From: Siphonodentalium dalli | Taxonomy: Eukaryota; Mollusca; Scaphopoda; Gadilida; Siphonodentaliidae | Reading direction: 5' to 3' | Length of the DNA: 64,000 nucleotides | NCBI GenBank assembly: GCA_032622095.1 | Contig: CP136064.1 | Span: forward strand, 143,051,954-143,115,953 | Shown: positions 46,815 to 59,208 of the stretch, piece by piece | How positions within the stretch are numbered: the first letter of the stretch is position 1 | How the letters are laid out: each line of letters starts with the position of its first letter | Notes under the pieces: model-generated | Database searches by the model: none | What the model saw: the letters and a program-made list of their open reading frames with translations, nothing else | Told to the model about the DNA's origin: nothing | Made by a program: the position numbers and the translations under genes

Positions 46815-47320
46815 TTAAATGCCCATTAAAGGCCCATTAATGATATACCATTACAAATCCATTAAAAAACCCATGATTTTCCCATTAAAAACCCATTAAA
46901 ATACCCCCTTAATATGTAACCTTTCACAGCCATTAAATTGCCATTATTATATGAAAGTTAACGGCCATTAAAGCTAAATTATTTTAATGGGTATGTGTAT
47001 GGCCATTAAATTAACTGGGGTAATGGGCATTAAATGAAGGCGGGAACTAAAGGCCATTAAAAAATTAATGGCAACATTGTGTTTAATTGCCATTAAAAAC
47101 CCTTTAAAATCCAATGAAAGGTTACATATTAAGGCCCATTAAATATAATGGGCATTAAAAATGGGTCATTATAATGGGCATTAATTTTGGGAGGTCAATT
47201 TTGATGCCCATTAAATTTCTGGGGGCAGGGTGCCCACAAAATTGATGGCCATTAAATACAGCCTATATTTAATGGTTGGTTCATGGGGCATAATAAGGCC
47301 CATTAAATATGATGGGCATG
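46815..47320. repeat. Layer C, left arm: AATGGCCATTAAA-rich array
   Basis: CCATTAAA, GGCCATTAA and ATGGGCATTAAA occur more than twenty times in about 500 bp with variable spacing. The core AATGGCCATT is palindromic. The matching array on the right arm is at 54265-54800. Layer B (46600-46815) lies just outside it and is short here. Confidence 0.8.
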
Positions 47321-47330
47321 GTCATAAGCA

Positions 47331-47416
47331 GAATGAGGTCTCCAGACGGTGAGTTTGGCGACGCTGGTCCGCTTTGTGGGACAGCTTCACTAAATTTGCC
47401 CTCTGGGGACCTCATG
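47331..47416. repeat. Small hairpin, GAATGAGGTC MITE family
   Basis: AGAATGAGGTCTCCAGACGG pairs with CCCTCTGGGGACCTCAT at the other end of this 86-bp segment; it is the same family as 29035-29135. Confidence 0.65.
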
Positions 47417-47568
47417 AAATGACTAGACACTTTATCTCCAAACTTGGGTATGATGCCCGGAATTAGGTGTTTATAGCCAGAATATGGCCCGGGGCCTTGA
47501 ATGTCCCTTTAAAGTGGTACTGTGTGTATATTTATGGACTCCCCGATTCCTCATTTCTCTACAATATC

Positions 47569-48714
47569 AGGGCTGGCGATCTAGAAAATCCAGGAGGGCT
47601 ATTAATAGCCCTCCTAGATATGCCTAGGAGGGCTATAGCCCTCCTCAACTTTTAAAGTTATGATTTATTTTATCTGAGTTACTACTGCCGTTAGTTTGTC
47701 TATTTTTGATGTTGTATAACTCCATCTAAATTAAAAAAAAATTATGTGGAAACAAAGTGTCCACAGAGTTGTGAATGTCAAAATCCCCCACAGTAATTAT
47801 GGTATGGTGAATATTTAACTATGTTTTATATGTTATGATAATTTATATGAACAAGAAACAAAATGTAAGAGTGTTTGTACTCAACAATTTGTCAGTCGGT
47901 GTCCAACCCATGCAACGGAATTGGGTGAGTTTGTCCACGTTAAAAGCATTCTCCATGAAAGTGTAATTTTACATAAAATACACAATCAAGAACAATATTA
48001 AATCCAGTATATTTGCACTTGAATATTGACTGCTTTTTCTCTCAATGTAATCCATATTCCATTGCCGATCACAGACTGCTGCTTGCAGCAGTCAAGTCGC
48101 TATCTATAGATTTACTGGGTGTTTGCCATTGGGGACATAGAAAATAGTTTCTGAACTTTAATAATTGAATAACAGTATAAACTAGAATACGTGGATATAT
48201 TTAGCTAATTATATTAAAATATTGTCAATCGAAGCGATAAAAGACGGCTGCAAGCTAAATACAATTTTCACTGATAGGAACCGGAAACGGAACGAAAGGT
48301 TGAACTTAATTGGGACAGTGACATTTGGTTCTCACTATCCACAAACATGTGTTCATTTTATCCAGTGAAATATATTGTAAGCTCAATCTTATGAAGAGAA
48401 CTAATTTATTTTGGTCATAAACTGTGTGAGAATCGATCAAAAGATCAGATTTACGAAACAGTTCGTTCCGGAATTTACTGATTCCGCTATAATTCCCATT
48501 TGACATTACCGTCAGGTCACGCATGCGCACAGTCCCCACACTGTACAATATAATTACGATTTCGATGCAGTATTTTACTCATTAAACACAATAAAATAAC
48601 TAAATAATAAATGTCCTATCGTAGACGAGGCGGGCTATAAAAAGCCCGCCTTGGAAAATTCTAGGCGGGCTGTAGGCGGGCAGCCCGCCAGCCCGCCTTG
48701 AGATTTCCAGGCCT
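47569..48714. mobile_element. hAT-type non-autonomous element, 1.15 kb
   Basis: Ends are AGGGCTGGCGATCTAGAAAA and, inverted, AGGCCTGGAAATCTCAAGG, the same as the MITE at 30123-30617. Flanking octamers ACAATATC and GCAATATA agree at six of eight positions, so a decayed target duplication is plausible. Subterminal GGAGGGCTAT/ATAGCCCTCC and GGCGGGCT/AGCCCGCC motifs are inverted on each arm. No ORF of note lies inside. Confidence 0.75.
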
Positions 48715-49443
48715 GCAATATAGCTCAAGATGATCTATTTTTAAATGGGGCATCAACTGTGTTGAAATTAATTACAATTGGATAGAAATAATAATAAAAC
48801 ACATATAAGGCCATTACAAATTCAAGTCTGGGTTCACAAGCAATTATGTCTAAATGTTTTGATAAGGCAGGGAGTCTTTTTATATTTATTATTTATTTTA
48901 AATTTTTCAAAACATACTCAAAATCGAATATTAAATCTTTTTTCATGATTCCAGGTAATACAACTTGTATCTGTGTAATCACATGTATAGCTCAATACAT
49001 GGGAATATTCTGACACCTCTGTTGCCCAATTCCAAAAGCATGGCTCTAAATGGATATTGAGGAAAGGCATAGCATGAGTTTTGTCTGGTTCTATTCATGA
49101 TAGTGTGAGGGATATGGTTTATAAAGTCAGAAGCGCTCAATGTCTCCCATCAAATATCAGAACTGTACAATGTAACCACACATACATGTATAGAGAAACA
49201 CACACCACTCAAATTACAAAAAACTTCTGACAATTATATTAGGAATTCTGAGAAATCTGATTCAAATGTAGCAGTGCCATAAATTGCTCTACATGTATTT
49301 ATTTACTGCAATGCCCATGGATATCCACTATCAGGAACAATTCCCAGTGACACTGATGTAATTTTTCTAGTGTTCCACAAGAATCATATATACCGGTTTA
49401 TATCATTATACTTTTATACTGATGGCTGCTGAGGTGGGTACAT

Positions 49444-51654
49444 ACCTTCTCAAAATAAGTGTCCCTCTCAAACGGTGGAACCGCGTTGATAATTGACCAT
49501 CAACGCGATTCTCGTGTTAACGGAACGCGGTCGTAACGTTACTCCAATGCAGTTGTGATTTTCCTCAATGCGGTCGAGGTAACCGTCAATGCAACATAGC
49601 GCGGTCGGCATGACTGTCAACGCAACAAACGCGGTTGAGATAATCGTCAACGAAACGGAATGTTGCCAACATAATACAATGTTATTTTGGCATGGTGGGA
49701 GGTATGGATAAAATGATTGATTGGTGTTAAATGTTTTACATTTTCATTATAATTTTTCTGGAAAAAGCTAATAAATAATTGTAGATCGCATTGATCGTGC
49801 TGCACGAATTAATAGAGATGCAATTGAGATTTCTAACAACCAAAACACTTTTGAGTTCACGTCGCAATATACATGTGCATACATTTTTGAATATTTAATA
49901 TTCAGCGTCACATTCGATTAAAGGTTGATTATCTGTACGCCAAGGATCCGATGTCATTTGAAATCCTTGTAAGGATATAACTCGATGACAGATCTACAGT
50001 GATGTAAATAATTTTAAAATATTTAAGGTACTCAATCCGATCAGGCCCTCATAAATTACTATGTCTTTGGCTTCGGGGATAAAAAATAATTGATTCGAGT
50101 CAAGGAACCTACTTATCAACGCTCAGAGTTATCATATATTAATTTTTTAAGTTTTGTTATTTCTATTGTTTCTGGCCCAGAAACACGCCATCAAAAAGAT
50201 GTTCTCAGTCAAAATTGCGTTATTAATACACTTGATTTTAGAGTTATCCATCCTCGTCTGTTTGAATAAGTGTTCCTGTTGAAATTATCAGTACACGTCT
50301 CGAGAAAATTAAAAATTTAGGGGCAATTATTAGTACACATCTCGAAAAAGTTACAAACTTTAAAAATCAATATTTAACAACTCTGAGCTTTGATGGATGT
50401 GTTCCTCGACTCGAATCAAATATTTTTTTGAAGCCAAAGAAATAGTAATTTAGGGGTGCTTAATCGGCTTGAGTACCTTTAATTATCCATGTGTTCTTCA
50501 ACACCTGCAAAACATGCAGCGCTCTGACGTGATAACCAATGATATGCCATTTTACTGACAGGCCGCGGATCAAAAGCCTACCGCGAATGATTCACAGCGG
50601 TGTCAATGAACTCAAATAGGGACATGTCTTCGGTGAACCCGAAGCTTCCAAACGCAATGAATGTACGTACATATTAAACAAGCTAAAATATTTGGAAAGC
50701 GATTTTTCATCATAATTTTGCAGAATAAACGCGACAACAGGTAAGCCAATGAGACAGAGAATCTTCAAATTCAATTCAAAATATGACACAAACTACATAC
50801 AACTCCAACGTAATAATAAAATCCGGTATAAAGAACTAAACACACCACCTCCCATTTTTTTTTATTCTATTATCTGTCCCACATGTTCAATAAAATTTTT
50901 ATCAGAAAATATTTATTAGTATTTGAGAACTCGGCATATATAAGAACAGAGGCGGACTGGGCCAAAAAACCAGCCCGGGAAATGAATATAATACTAGACG
51001 AAGTTATTCTGGTTTCGTCAACCACGAAACCAGAATTTTAGTCAATTGTGGTTTATTTACTGCTACTAAGCCTATTAAATGTATTCATCGTTCTGTTTGC
51101 AATGATCGACAAGTACATATATCCCAACAGTTTTGTAGCGGGCATTTATAGCAATATATTCGTGCGTGGTGTTTTACTCCATACATTGGGAAACACAACC
51201 GCACGACCGCTTTGTGCGATACACCTGTTCATTGTACCTATATATATTATAAAAAAAAGCCTAACACCCGTCAAAAGCTGCAAATAAATTGCCCGATTTG
51301 GAACGATCGAATGCGTAGATATGTGATTTTCTGTTTTCAGAGAGTGGGAAAATGACACTAAATTAGTCATATGTGATCGTAAATTATATTTAAAACAAAA
51401 AAATTAATGGTTAAAAAACTACTTTACATGACTCATCGTCTGTATATTTTTCGGCGCGGTGATTGTAATCTTCGCGTGTTGCGTTGATCCTTGACGCAAC
51501 GCATTTAACATAAACATGGTCTGTGTTAAACTTCAACGCGGTCGTAACGTACCAACAATGCGTTATCAACGCAACGACCGCGTTGTGTTGAAGGTACAAC
51601 CGCGTTGTTAACTCCTGAGAACCGCGTTAAAAGCGACACTTATTTTGAGAAGGT
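49444..51654. mobile_element. 2.2-kb TIR element with AACGCGGT subterminal arrays
   Basis: ACCTTCTCAAAATAAGTGTC (49444-49463) is perfectly inverted at 51635-51654. Inside each end AACGCGGT, CAACGCGA and related CG-rich motifs recur (49480-49665; 51450-51632). Flanks GGGTACAT and CTGTGCAT match at five of eight bases, so a decayed 8-bp duplication is possible. No transposase ORF is found. A TTAA MITE is nested at 50027-50478. Confidence 0.82.
50027..50478. mobile_element. TTAA-flanked MITE, family GGTACTCAATCC, copy 2
   Basis: Starts GGTACTCAATCCG after TTAA (50023-50026) and ends GCTTGAGTACCT before TTAA (50479-50482). The body matches copy 1 at 35644-36103 (AATTACTATGTCTTTGGCTT, ATTGATTCGAGTCAAGGAAC). 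Confidence 0.85.
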
Positions 51655-51820
51655 CTGTGCATGTGCTGTCAAAGTGACAGTTCTGATAGATTGGTTGAAT
51701 TCAATTTCAATGATTGGGAGGAACGTACTTCAAAGATTGACAAGAAGAAGAAAGTATTTGTGAATAACTTAATTTTTATTTTTCTATTAGATCACCTATT
51801 TTGGCACCAGGAAACACTTT

Positions 51821-52078
51821 TTGCCCGTTGAAACTACTCGAGTTTCCGATATAGCATTCGGTTTAACTTTAATGTATGTCAAATCGTTTGGAATTTTCCG
51901 GATTTCGCCAAAATCATCAATTTTTTTGCATTGCATTGTCGCAAATAGTTCCCAACCAACATATGTTCCTTCGGTTAATCCTCCATATACACTCAACGGT
52001 ATAACTGTGATCCCTGACGTAATGCACACAGAAAACAAACTTTATTTGTCCAAAATTGAAAAAATGGACAGACGATAA
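51821..52078 (+). CDS. Unrecognised open frame
   Basis: An 85-residue frame reads PVETTRVSDIAFGLTLMYVK ... GIFRISPKSSIFLHCIVANS ... PPYTLNGITVIPDVMHTENK and ends in TAA. It is preceded by a pyrimidine-rich stretch and CACCAG that could be a splice acceptor (about 51811). Composition is protein-like, but I do not recognise a family. It lies in the core of the 12.7-kb element between two nested elements, so it may be a remnant of that element's own gene or pure chance. Confidence 0.25.
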   Translation: MPVETTRVSDIAFGLTLMYVKSFGIFRISPKSSIFLHCIVANSSQPTYVPSVNPPYTLNGITVIPDVMHTENKLYLSKIEKMDRR

Positions 52079-52261
52079 AATATCAGACCACGTGCTTTTT
52101 ACCGGAAGTAAATATAACCGGTGCTCTTAAAAATGTGACCGGTGAACCAAAAATAAGTCCCTATCACTAGCGTATTCAGGGGATTTTTGTTTGTTTTGAG
52201 ATTGCGATAAATAGTTTTGATGCAGCCATGAAGCGGACTGTTAGTGATGCGGGCGTTAATT

Positions 52262-53560
52262 ATACCACCTTTATAAAGTGGGTTATACTGTTTTGCACCT
52301 ATCCGTCCGTACATGCGTCTGTGTGTGCGACCGTACGTACGACCGTCCGATGTCTGTTCGTGTCATAACTTGAACAGTAGTGCTCCGATCTCAATGTAAT
52401 TAGGTATGGATTTTCACTACAATGAGGACATTAAATAGAGGGTTCCATCGTTTTGTTTCGATTTTCCATTCTAGAGTTATTCATCTTTGTTTATCTGGAA
52501 ATGTTGGCTTTTGCATGGTATACCTGGTGTCAGTTCATGTTGTAACTTCAACAGTTTTGATGGGATGTCAATGAAATTTGGTATGGATGTTCACATCAAT
52601 GAGGACATTAAATGGAGGGTTCCATCGTTTTGTTCGGATTTTCCATTCTAGAATTATTCATCTTTGTTTATCTGGAAATGTTGGCTTTTGCGTGGTATGC
52701 CTGGTGTCAGTTCATGTTGTAAATTCAACAGTTTTGATGGGATCTCAATGAAATTTGGTATGGATGTTCACAACTATGAGGACATTAAATAGAGGGTTTC
52801 ATCGTTTTGTTCGGATTTTCCATTCTAGAGTTATTCATTTTTTGATTATCTGGAAATGTTGGATTTTTGGTCCGTCTGGTGTCTGTGCTTGTCATAACTT
52901 GAACAGTAGTGCTCGGATCTCAATGAAATTTTGTATGGATGTTCACTACTGTGAGGGCACATGCAATAGAGGGGTCCATCATTTTTTTTCTGATTTTCCA
53001 TTCTAGAGTTATTCATCTTTGTTTATCAGGAAATGTTGGCTTTTTGGTATGTATGCATGGTGTCTGTTCATGTCATAACTTCAACAGTTGCACCGGGATC
53101 TCAATGGAATTTGGTATGGATGTTCACTACTATGAAGACATTAAAAAGAATCTTCCATCGTTTTGTTCGGATTTTCAATTCTAGAGTTATACATCTTCGA
53201 TTATCTGGAAATGTTGGATTTTTGGTCCGTCTGGTGTCTGTTCGTGTCATAAATTGAACAGTAATGCTCGGATCTCAATGAAATTTGGTATGGATGTTCA
53301 CCATTATGAGGACATGTAATGGCACATTCAACTATTTGTCTTGTTTTTTTTGTTTTTTTTTTATAGTTATTCATCTTTGTTTATATGAAAATGCTGATTT
53401 TTGGGTCCATCTGTCTGAGTACAGCAGTCATATTTTATATGATACCCACACTAGGCGGTATGTAACAAGGGAGTATGCACCGGACGACAGTCCATCTCTT
53501 GTTTTTAATGGCCTAACTTTAAAAGATTATGCAATATATTAATTAAAAAATAATATAATA
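52262..53560 (+). repeat. HINE/pearl-like tandem core array, third family
   Basis: After TATACCACCTTTATAAAGTG and a CCGTCCGT/ACGTACG-rich stretch come six to seven units of about 165 bp sharing GGATCTCAATGAAATTTGGT, TATGGATGTTCAC and CATTCTAGAGTTATTCATCT. Identity between adjacent units is high at places, so the array is fairly young. The end near 53490 (GCACCGGACGACAGTCCATC) lacks a clear hairpin. Open frames in it are repeat artefacts. Confidence 0.75.
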
Positions 53561-54264
53561 TAATACTACTTAATAAACAAATAAAAAATAGAAGGTCTCT
53601 TCTCACTAGGGCCCAGGGAAACTTCGAGTATTCTATATCGTAGTGAAGCTTCCGATTCTTATGGATTCAAAATTTTGAATGGTGGGGTCAAACTGACAAC
53701 CAAAATAATTACCAATGGGCTCACTTCAGTAAAATACACAATCAGAAGAAGATACATGAGGCCAAAATAAAAATAAAAAACATCCATGTTTCCGGTTTGT
53801 CTTGCTTCTCAATTGCATACATGGCTTTTTCATTTATTTACCTCCTTGATTTACCTTCTTGTTTATATTTTCCCCACCATGCAAGAGCCCTGCATGGTAG
53901 TACTTGTATAGTTGGTTAGGCATGGACTAGCATAATGAGAAAGAATAGGGCTTCAGTAACCACTGCTTGAGATAAAAGTCTCTCTTAAAGTGGAGCAGAG
54001 AAATACATAAATGATCATCATTGTCTGAGTTTGTGCCTCTGTTGCGTCATGATGTGAGCTTCTGCTTAAAGTGACGTGAAACACCAATTAAGAAAACAAA
54101 CCACCATTCGAGAAATTCAAATGGCTGATTCAGTGGAGCATAGACATAAATGATTGACATTGCCTGATTGTGTAGGTCATGTTATGAGCTTCCACTTAAA
54201 GTGACGTTAACTACATGTAGCTGCTATATAAGTACTTTTCTTGGTTGAAACCTTGGATATGGTC

Positions 54265-54800
54265 AATTCATGGCCATCACCTATGCAGCCATTGAAATAA
54301 TTTCCGAGTGATGGGCATTAGTTCGCAATAATAATTTAATGGGCATTAAATGTGGTCATTTGATGGCCACTACCTGTGCAGCCATTGAAATCATGGCCAT
54401 TAATATTACAACAGTTGTGAGTGATGGGCATTAATTTGCAATAATAATGTAATGGGCATTAAATGTGGTTAGTTGATGGCCATTACCTATGAGGCCATCA
54501 AGATCATGGGCATTAATTTCGTGACAATTGTACTTGGCATTAAAAGTATACCAAATCATTGCCATTAAATTCAGTCAATACAAATTTTAATGGGGTTTAA
54601 TGGGCATTAGAAAAATAGAATGTGTGTTTAATGGCCAATTCAATGTTTATAATGGTGAACTGGCCATTAAATCTTTAAAATTAATGGTGTTTTAATGGGT
54701 TCAGTGGAGCCCCATTAAAATTGTTGTTACAAGAATTAATGGTATAAACTAATGGTTTTGGCCAATTTAATGGTATTTTAATGGGATTTTCATGGCATTT
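54265..54800. repeat. Layer C, right arm: AATGGCCATTAAA-rich array
   Basis: ATGGGCATTAAA, TGGCCATTA and TTAATGGG motifs recur at the density seen in the left arm (46815-47320). Confidence 0.8.
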
Positions 54801-54804
54801 TAAT

Positions 54805-56170
54805 GGAATGCATGTACAGTAGTGATATATACTCACAGGACCCATGTCCATACATATAGGCTATGTATGTAGGATATGTATAGTCCATGAACCAGACCGT
54901 TTCATATAACCATACATGTATGATATCTATGATCTTGACCATGACACTGTTACATGGTGCAAATAACCAAGTGCCCACAGATAGACCATGTACTAAGATA
55001 CCATAGACCAAGTCCGATGCACAATAGATTAGTGAACCATGGATTCAGGAACCTATATATGGTATGAACATATGAGACAGTTTTATGACAGACCAACCTA
55101 TATATAGATATTGGACCGATGCCACATAGACGAAAGTTAAGGATGGGGGGCCCTTATAAATAGCCCATACACATATGGCACTGTAGGTTGGCCATGGACA
55201 CATATCCATACGTGTAGGCCATGGACCAAGGCCGATATATGTATGCCATATTGAATTATACCCAGGCATAAGCAGGTGTCTGTCTATATGTAGGATATGG
55301 ACCCACCCCTCGTACGTGATATATCTACACCAAAGACCCAGGCAAGTTTAAATAGTGTTAATACACAAGTGACTATAATGATGTATGCAGTGATACAGGT
55401 GCCTATATGTAGGACATGGACACATGTCCCTAAATAAAAGCTAAGGCACCGGCGTTATCAATCATTTCATAGATTCACATATATACTGGTAGGCCATGGA
55501 CTGATCCACATATATAGGATCCACGTCTCTATACTATATGAATACCGTATACGTACGTCCGTTTTCAGCCATTCGACCAACGCCCTATACCATGAAGGTC
55601 CCTATCGATTGGTCGTGTGCACCACCATAGCTTGGCTATGGACCCAGGCTCATATAGGTAGGAAATTGAGACGGGCCACTATGGACAGCCCATGTATCCA
55701 GGCTGAGTTAGTTATAACTTTATTACAAGATATTTATATGTAAAACATGAACCCATCCCATGAATGTACATGTACCATGACTATCTAGGTTATAACCACA
55801 GCCACGCATACGCTATGGACCCTTATGAACACCACATGTAGTACAAATACACAAGTGTCTATAGGTATGTACACATGTACCCAGGCAAATCAATAGAACG
55901 AACCCTAAATAGTATATCATCGGCCCAGGCCCCTTTCTATGACATGGACACAGTAGTTAAGCCACGTCATTGGATGCTGTTCCTTAGTAACTGTGGGTTG
56001 GTAATGGGCCCATGGCTGCCCATGTAAATGGGTATTGGTCACCGGTTCCAAAGGGTAGTTCATGGTATCTCAATCTGAAATATATAGGCCACGCTCATGT
56101 ACGAGCTCATATAGACTTGTAAATGACTCATGACCATGTATTGACATATATGTAGTTATGGCATGGATAT
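54805..56170. repeat. Layer B, right arm: degenerate CATGGACCCAGGC array
   Basis: Over about 1.36 kb, motifs such as CATATATGTAGG, GGCCATGGACC and CCCAGGC recur every 40-60 bp. The left arm has only about 200 bp of the same kind (46600-46815), so the array has expanded on the right or contracted on the left. Confidence 0.7.
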
Positions 56171-56489
56171 GAAAGAAACACAGTTAGTTCATACCGTATA
56201 GCAACTGGCAACTGGCACCGTGATAGAGTGTTCTGCATGGATGCCATTGTCAAATGTAGTGCAAATGTCGGATTCCATGGAGGGGGGTTCAGGTGGTATC
56301 GACATAAATGTGGGTCAATATGTTTACATGTCTCATCAAAATGTATTCCAAAAATCGAATCATGGAAGAAACAATAGTAAACTCCACACAGGTATGTGAT
56401 TCTGATAAAACTAACTGAATAGTCTGTCAGTTTAAAGAAGATTTGTCAATGGTAGGTGGTTACCTGGCAACAATGAAACCTCAATACCA

Positions 56490-57420
56490 ATTTGCCACAC
56501 GAGAATGTGTCAGTACACAACACAACAACCTTTAGTTATGCATTATTGTCAATATAAGCATAATATGGCATATTATGAAACAATTATATCATGCAAATTT
56601 TCCAAAACTCATACCATATCATGAAACAGTTATATCAGTTAAATTACCAGAAACTCATACATATGGTATGCTTTCAAATGTGGGTATGTCCATAGCAACC
56701 ACTACACACCCGTTAGGTAACGAATGCGGCAACTTTACTGCCATGTTCACTCTAACAACAATTATAATAATTGTTTTCAATATAAAAATGTTACATGACG
56801 TAGTTTAGTTTGTTAAAACTACCATAATATCAGCCATGTGTGCATTTTTCGATGTCTGGTATGTCCCTAGCAACGCAACCGTTACCAGAAATATATAGTA
56901 ATTTTAAAGTCGAACCCACACTAACAATAACTATTACAATTGTTTCACCATAAAATGATAATGACGTAGTTTATATTAGTTTGTCAAAACTATCATAATA
57001 TCAGTCAGCTCGGCATTTTTCGATTTCGGGTATGTCCCTAGCAACCGTTACCACCCCTGTAAGTAAGAACTATGGTTATTTTCCAGCCAGATCTACTCGA
57101 ACAACAACTAATATTACTTTTACCATAAAAATGCTGCATGACGTAGGTTAGATTGTTAAAACTGCCATAATATCAGTCATATTTGTATTTCTTCGATGTG
57201 GGATAGTTGCCTAGCAACCGTTGTCAAGGACGGACCTGCCGCGACGTCTATACATCTGAAAATGATTAATAGTGTATAAGGAACCTATGTGCCAAGTTTC
57301 ATAGTGTTATCACCATTTGTACAATTGTTACGTCAAACGCCAGGACTATTATGTGGTATTTTGCCTTTCAGATACTCAAAGCCATGGGGTACGTTTTAGG
57401 GGGTAGTGCTATGTTTCCGG
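56490..57420. repeat. Layer A, right arm: ~180-bp tandem units
   Basis: About four units share CATAATATCAGTCAT, TATGTCCCTAGCAACCGTTA and ACAATTGTTTTCACCATAAAA-like text, inverted relative to 45770-46600. The outer edge carries GTGCCAAGTTTCATAGTG and TTAGGGGGTAGTG. Confidence 0.8.
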
Positions 57421-58311
57421 CTATAAAATCTTAAAGATGGTGATGGTTCGATATATCTCATCACTTTCCTGTTCTGAACTAACCACTCTTCTAGTATAAT
57501 GGTTCATATTTTAGCTCATTGTCGTCTGAATATCTTTACTCGCCCTCTCTTGTTAGGAAAATTTTGAATCACCATGCGATTTATATGCTCTCTTCGCCAA
57601 TAAATGTCATCACAATTATGGAATATCGACTGTTAGTAAGCTCTAGCACCAATTACGCATATCTATCGACACATGCTTCATGATGGACGGGTATGTGTGA
57701 AGATTGAGTCCATAAATTAGCCTACATATGACTGCATTCGCATATGGTCTAATGGAATTTCGTCAGAAATTGCACCATTGCGAAAAATCATGATATCTCA
57801 AAAAGCTCAACTCGGATTCTAGGGGACTTTTGCCAAGTTGTTCATAAACATGTTCTTATTAATCCCTGAAAAATTCAGCTTTCAAGGATGTTTTGCACTA
57901 GTGAAACCTAATGTGCCTGGACTAATTGGCCAAAATGATAGTTAAAGGAATTTCTGGGCCAGCGGGAACACTGACAGGGGCACCACTCACACCAGGTACT
58001 TTTGAGCTATGTTGGATGGAATCATGTTTATGTGGAGTCTTCCGTTTATTAAGTTTCTACAGAAGATATATGAGGCCCCATAAAGTATGAGTAAACTTGT
58101 AGGGGCGCCCCTGAATGATGGTGTAGTACGAGATAACTCTCAGTCGGCAGTCAACATACTAATATATCCCGAACAGTCCATGTCTCATCTTCTCATTTAC
58201 GGATAGTTTCAGGGTCTTTCATATTTTAATCAGTGGAGGTATTAGACTTGGTTTAAACCCTGGAATATTGCATGAATTATCCATGCAGGAAATACTGCAG
58301 AAAAGACTTAC

Positions 58312-58414
58312 ATTTCTCATGACATTGAATGGGTTCTTTTCACGACTCTCCAGTGTACATCTAATGAACTTCTCAATTGTGCTTCCGAATGTTGTACAAT
58401 GATCCTGTGACAAG
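58312..58414 (-). CDS. RIN: RIN family exon: RIN-homology segment
   Basis: The 103-bp exon follows a CCACAG acceptor and ends at a GTAAGT donor. Its first base completes a Thr codon; then it reads LSQDHCTTFGSTIEKFIRCT and LESREKNPFNVMRN. The 'TFGSTI..F..CT.ES.E.NP..VMRN' pattern is strongly RIN-like. Phase 2 in and 0 out fit both neighbours. Confidence 0.94.
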
Positions 58415-59208
58415 CTGTGGGATTAGGTAAATAAAACCATTTTAGAGAGCAGACATACTAGAAGAGATATCATCTAATATAGGTTGTCATAAATGTATGC
58501 AGGATGCAAACGTAAAATAGAAAACCAAACTAAAACTTATAGGCTCAACAGTCACACCCAAGGAAAAGAATTATTGGCATATACACAAGCATACACTTTA
58601 CTACAGTTTTATAGCTGTTTTATAGCTGTCACAAATAATCTCCACATAAAAAGAAGCCTTACATAATTATATGTTTATTACTTTCTGCTACAGAAATGAC
58701 AGCAGCATCGAGTTGATATGACCACACATACTAGTATATACCGCGTGCCTAAAAATCTACATGAAAACAATTTGATACTGCCTACAATTTAATAGGAAAT
58801 TTTTATATTGTATCAGAATTCCTTTCTGTGCTAACCCAAAGTGAGCAAGTACCTAGAGAAATTAACAGAACTTGTACTAAAATTTTCAAAGAAATGAAAT
58901 TTAAACTAACAACTGTTCAGTCAAAAATATCAGGAACATGGTCAGCACATTCACAATTGCGTGATCACTTGCCACTAGCCAATCAAAATTGATGATGAAA
59001 CTTGATCGATAGATAATTAGATATTTGAGTGTCAGCGTGATCGGGTTCAACTTTATGTGTAGTTTTCTTTGGAAATAATCAGAGAGTTTTTGAGGAAGAA
59101 ATGGACACAAGCAATTTTGAATCATTATAAACTTCAAAATGAAACGTCAATGAATATAACTGTTAGTAATCAATAAACCTGAGTTGCGAAGTATATAACA
59201 TTACTCAC

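Larger units (their letters stand above)
45256..57924. mobile_element. 12.7-kb inverted-repeat element with three-layer tandem arms
   Basis: TAGTCCAGGCACATTAGG (45256-45273) is perfectly inverted at 57907-57924, and both arms continue with GAGTTGAGCTTT and ACCCTACCCCCTAAA / inverse blocks. Moving inward, each arm has the same three layers: A, tandem units of about 180 bp with GACTGATATTATGGTAGT and TAGCAACCGTTGC-type motifs; B, degenerate CATGGACCCAGGC/TATATGTAGG units; C, AATGGCCATTAAA-rich sequence. The order is mirrored on the other side. The centre (47330-54230) holds nested elements. No transposase or integrase is visible, so this appears to be a giant non-autonomous TIR element of unknown superfamily. 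Confidence 0.7.

Noticed and set aside
52755-53257. Overlapping open frames with repeated MFTT.R/FHRFVRIF sequence.
   Set aside because: They are translations of the tandem core units and shift frame between units; repeat artefact.
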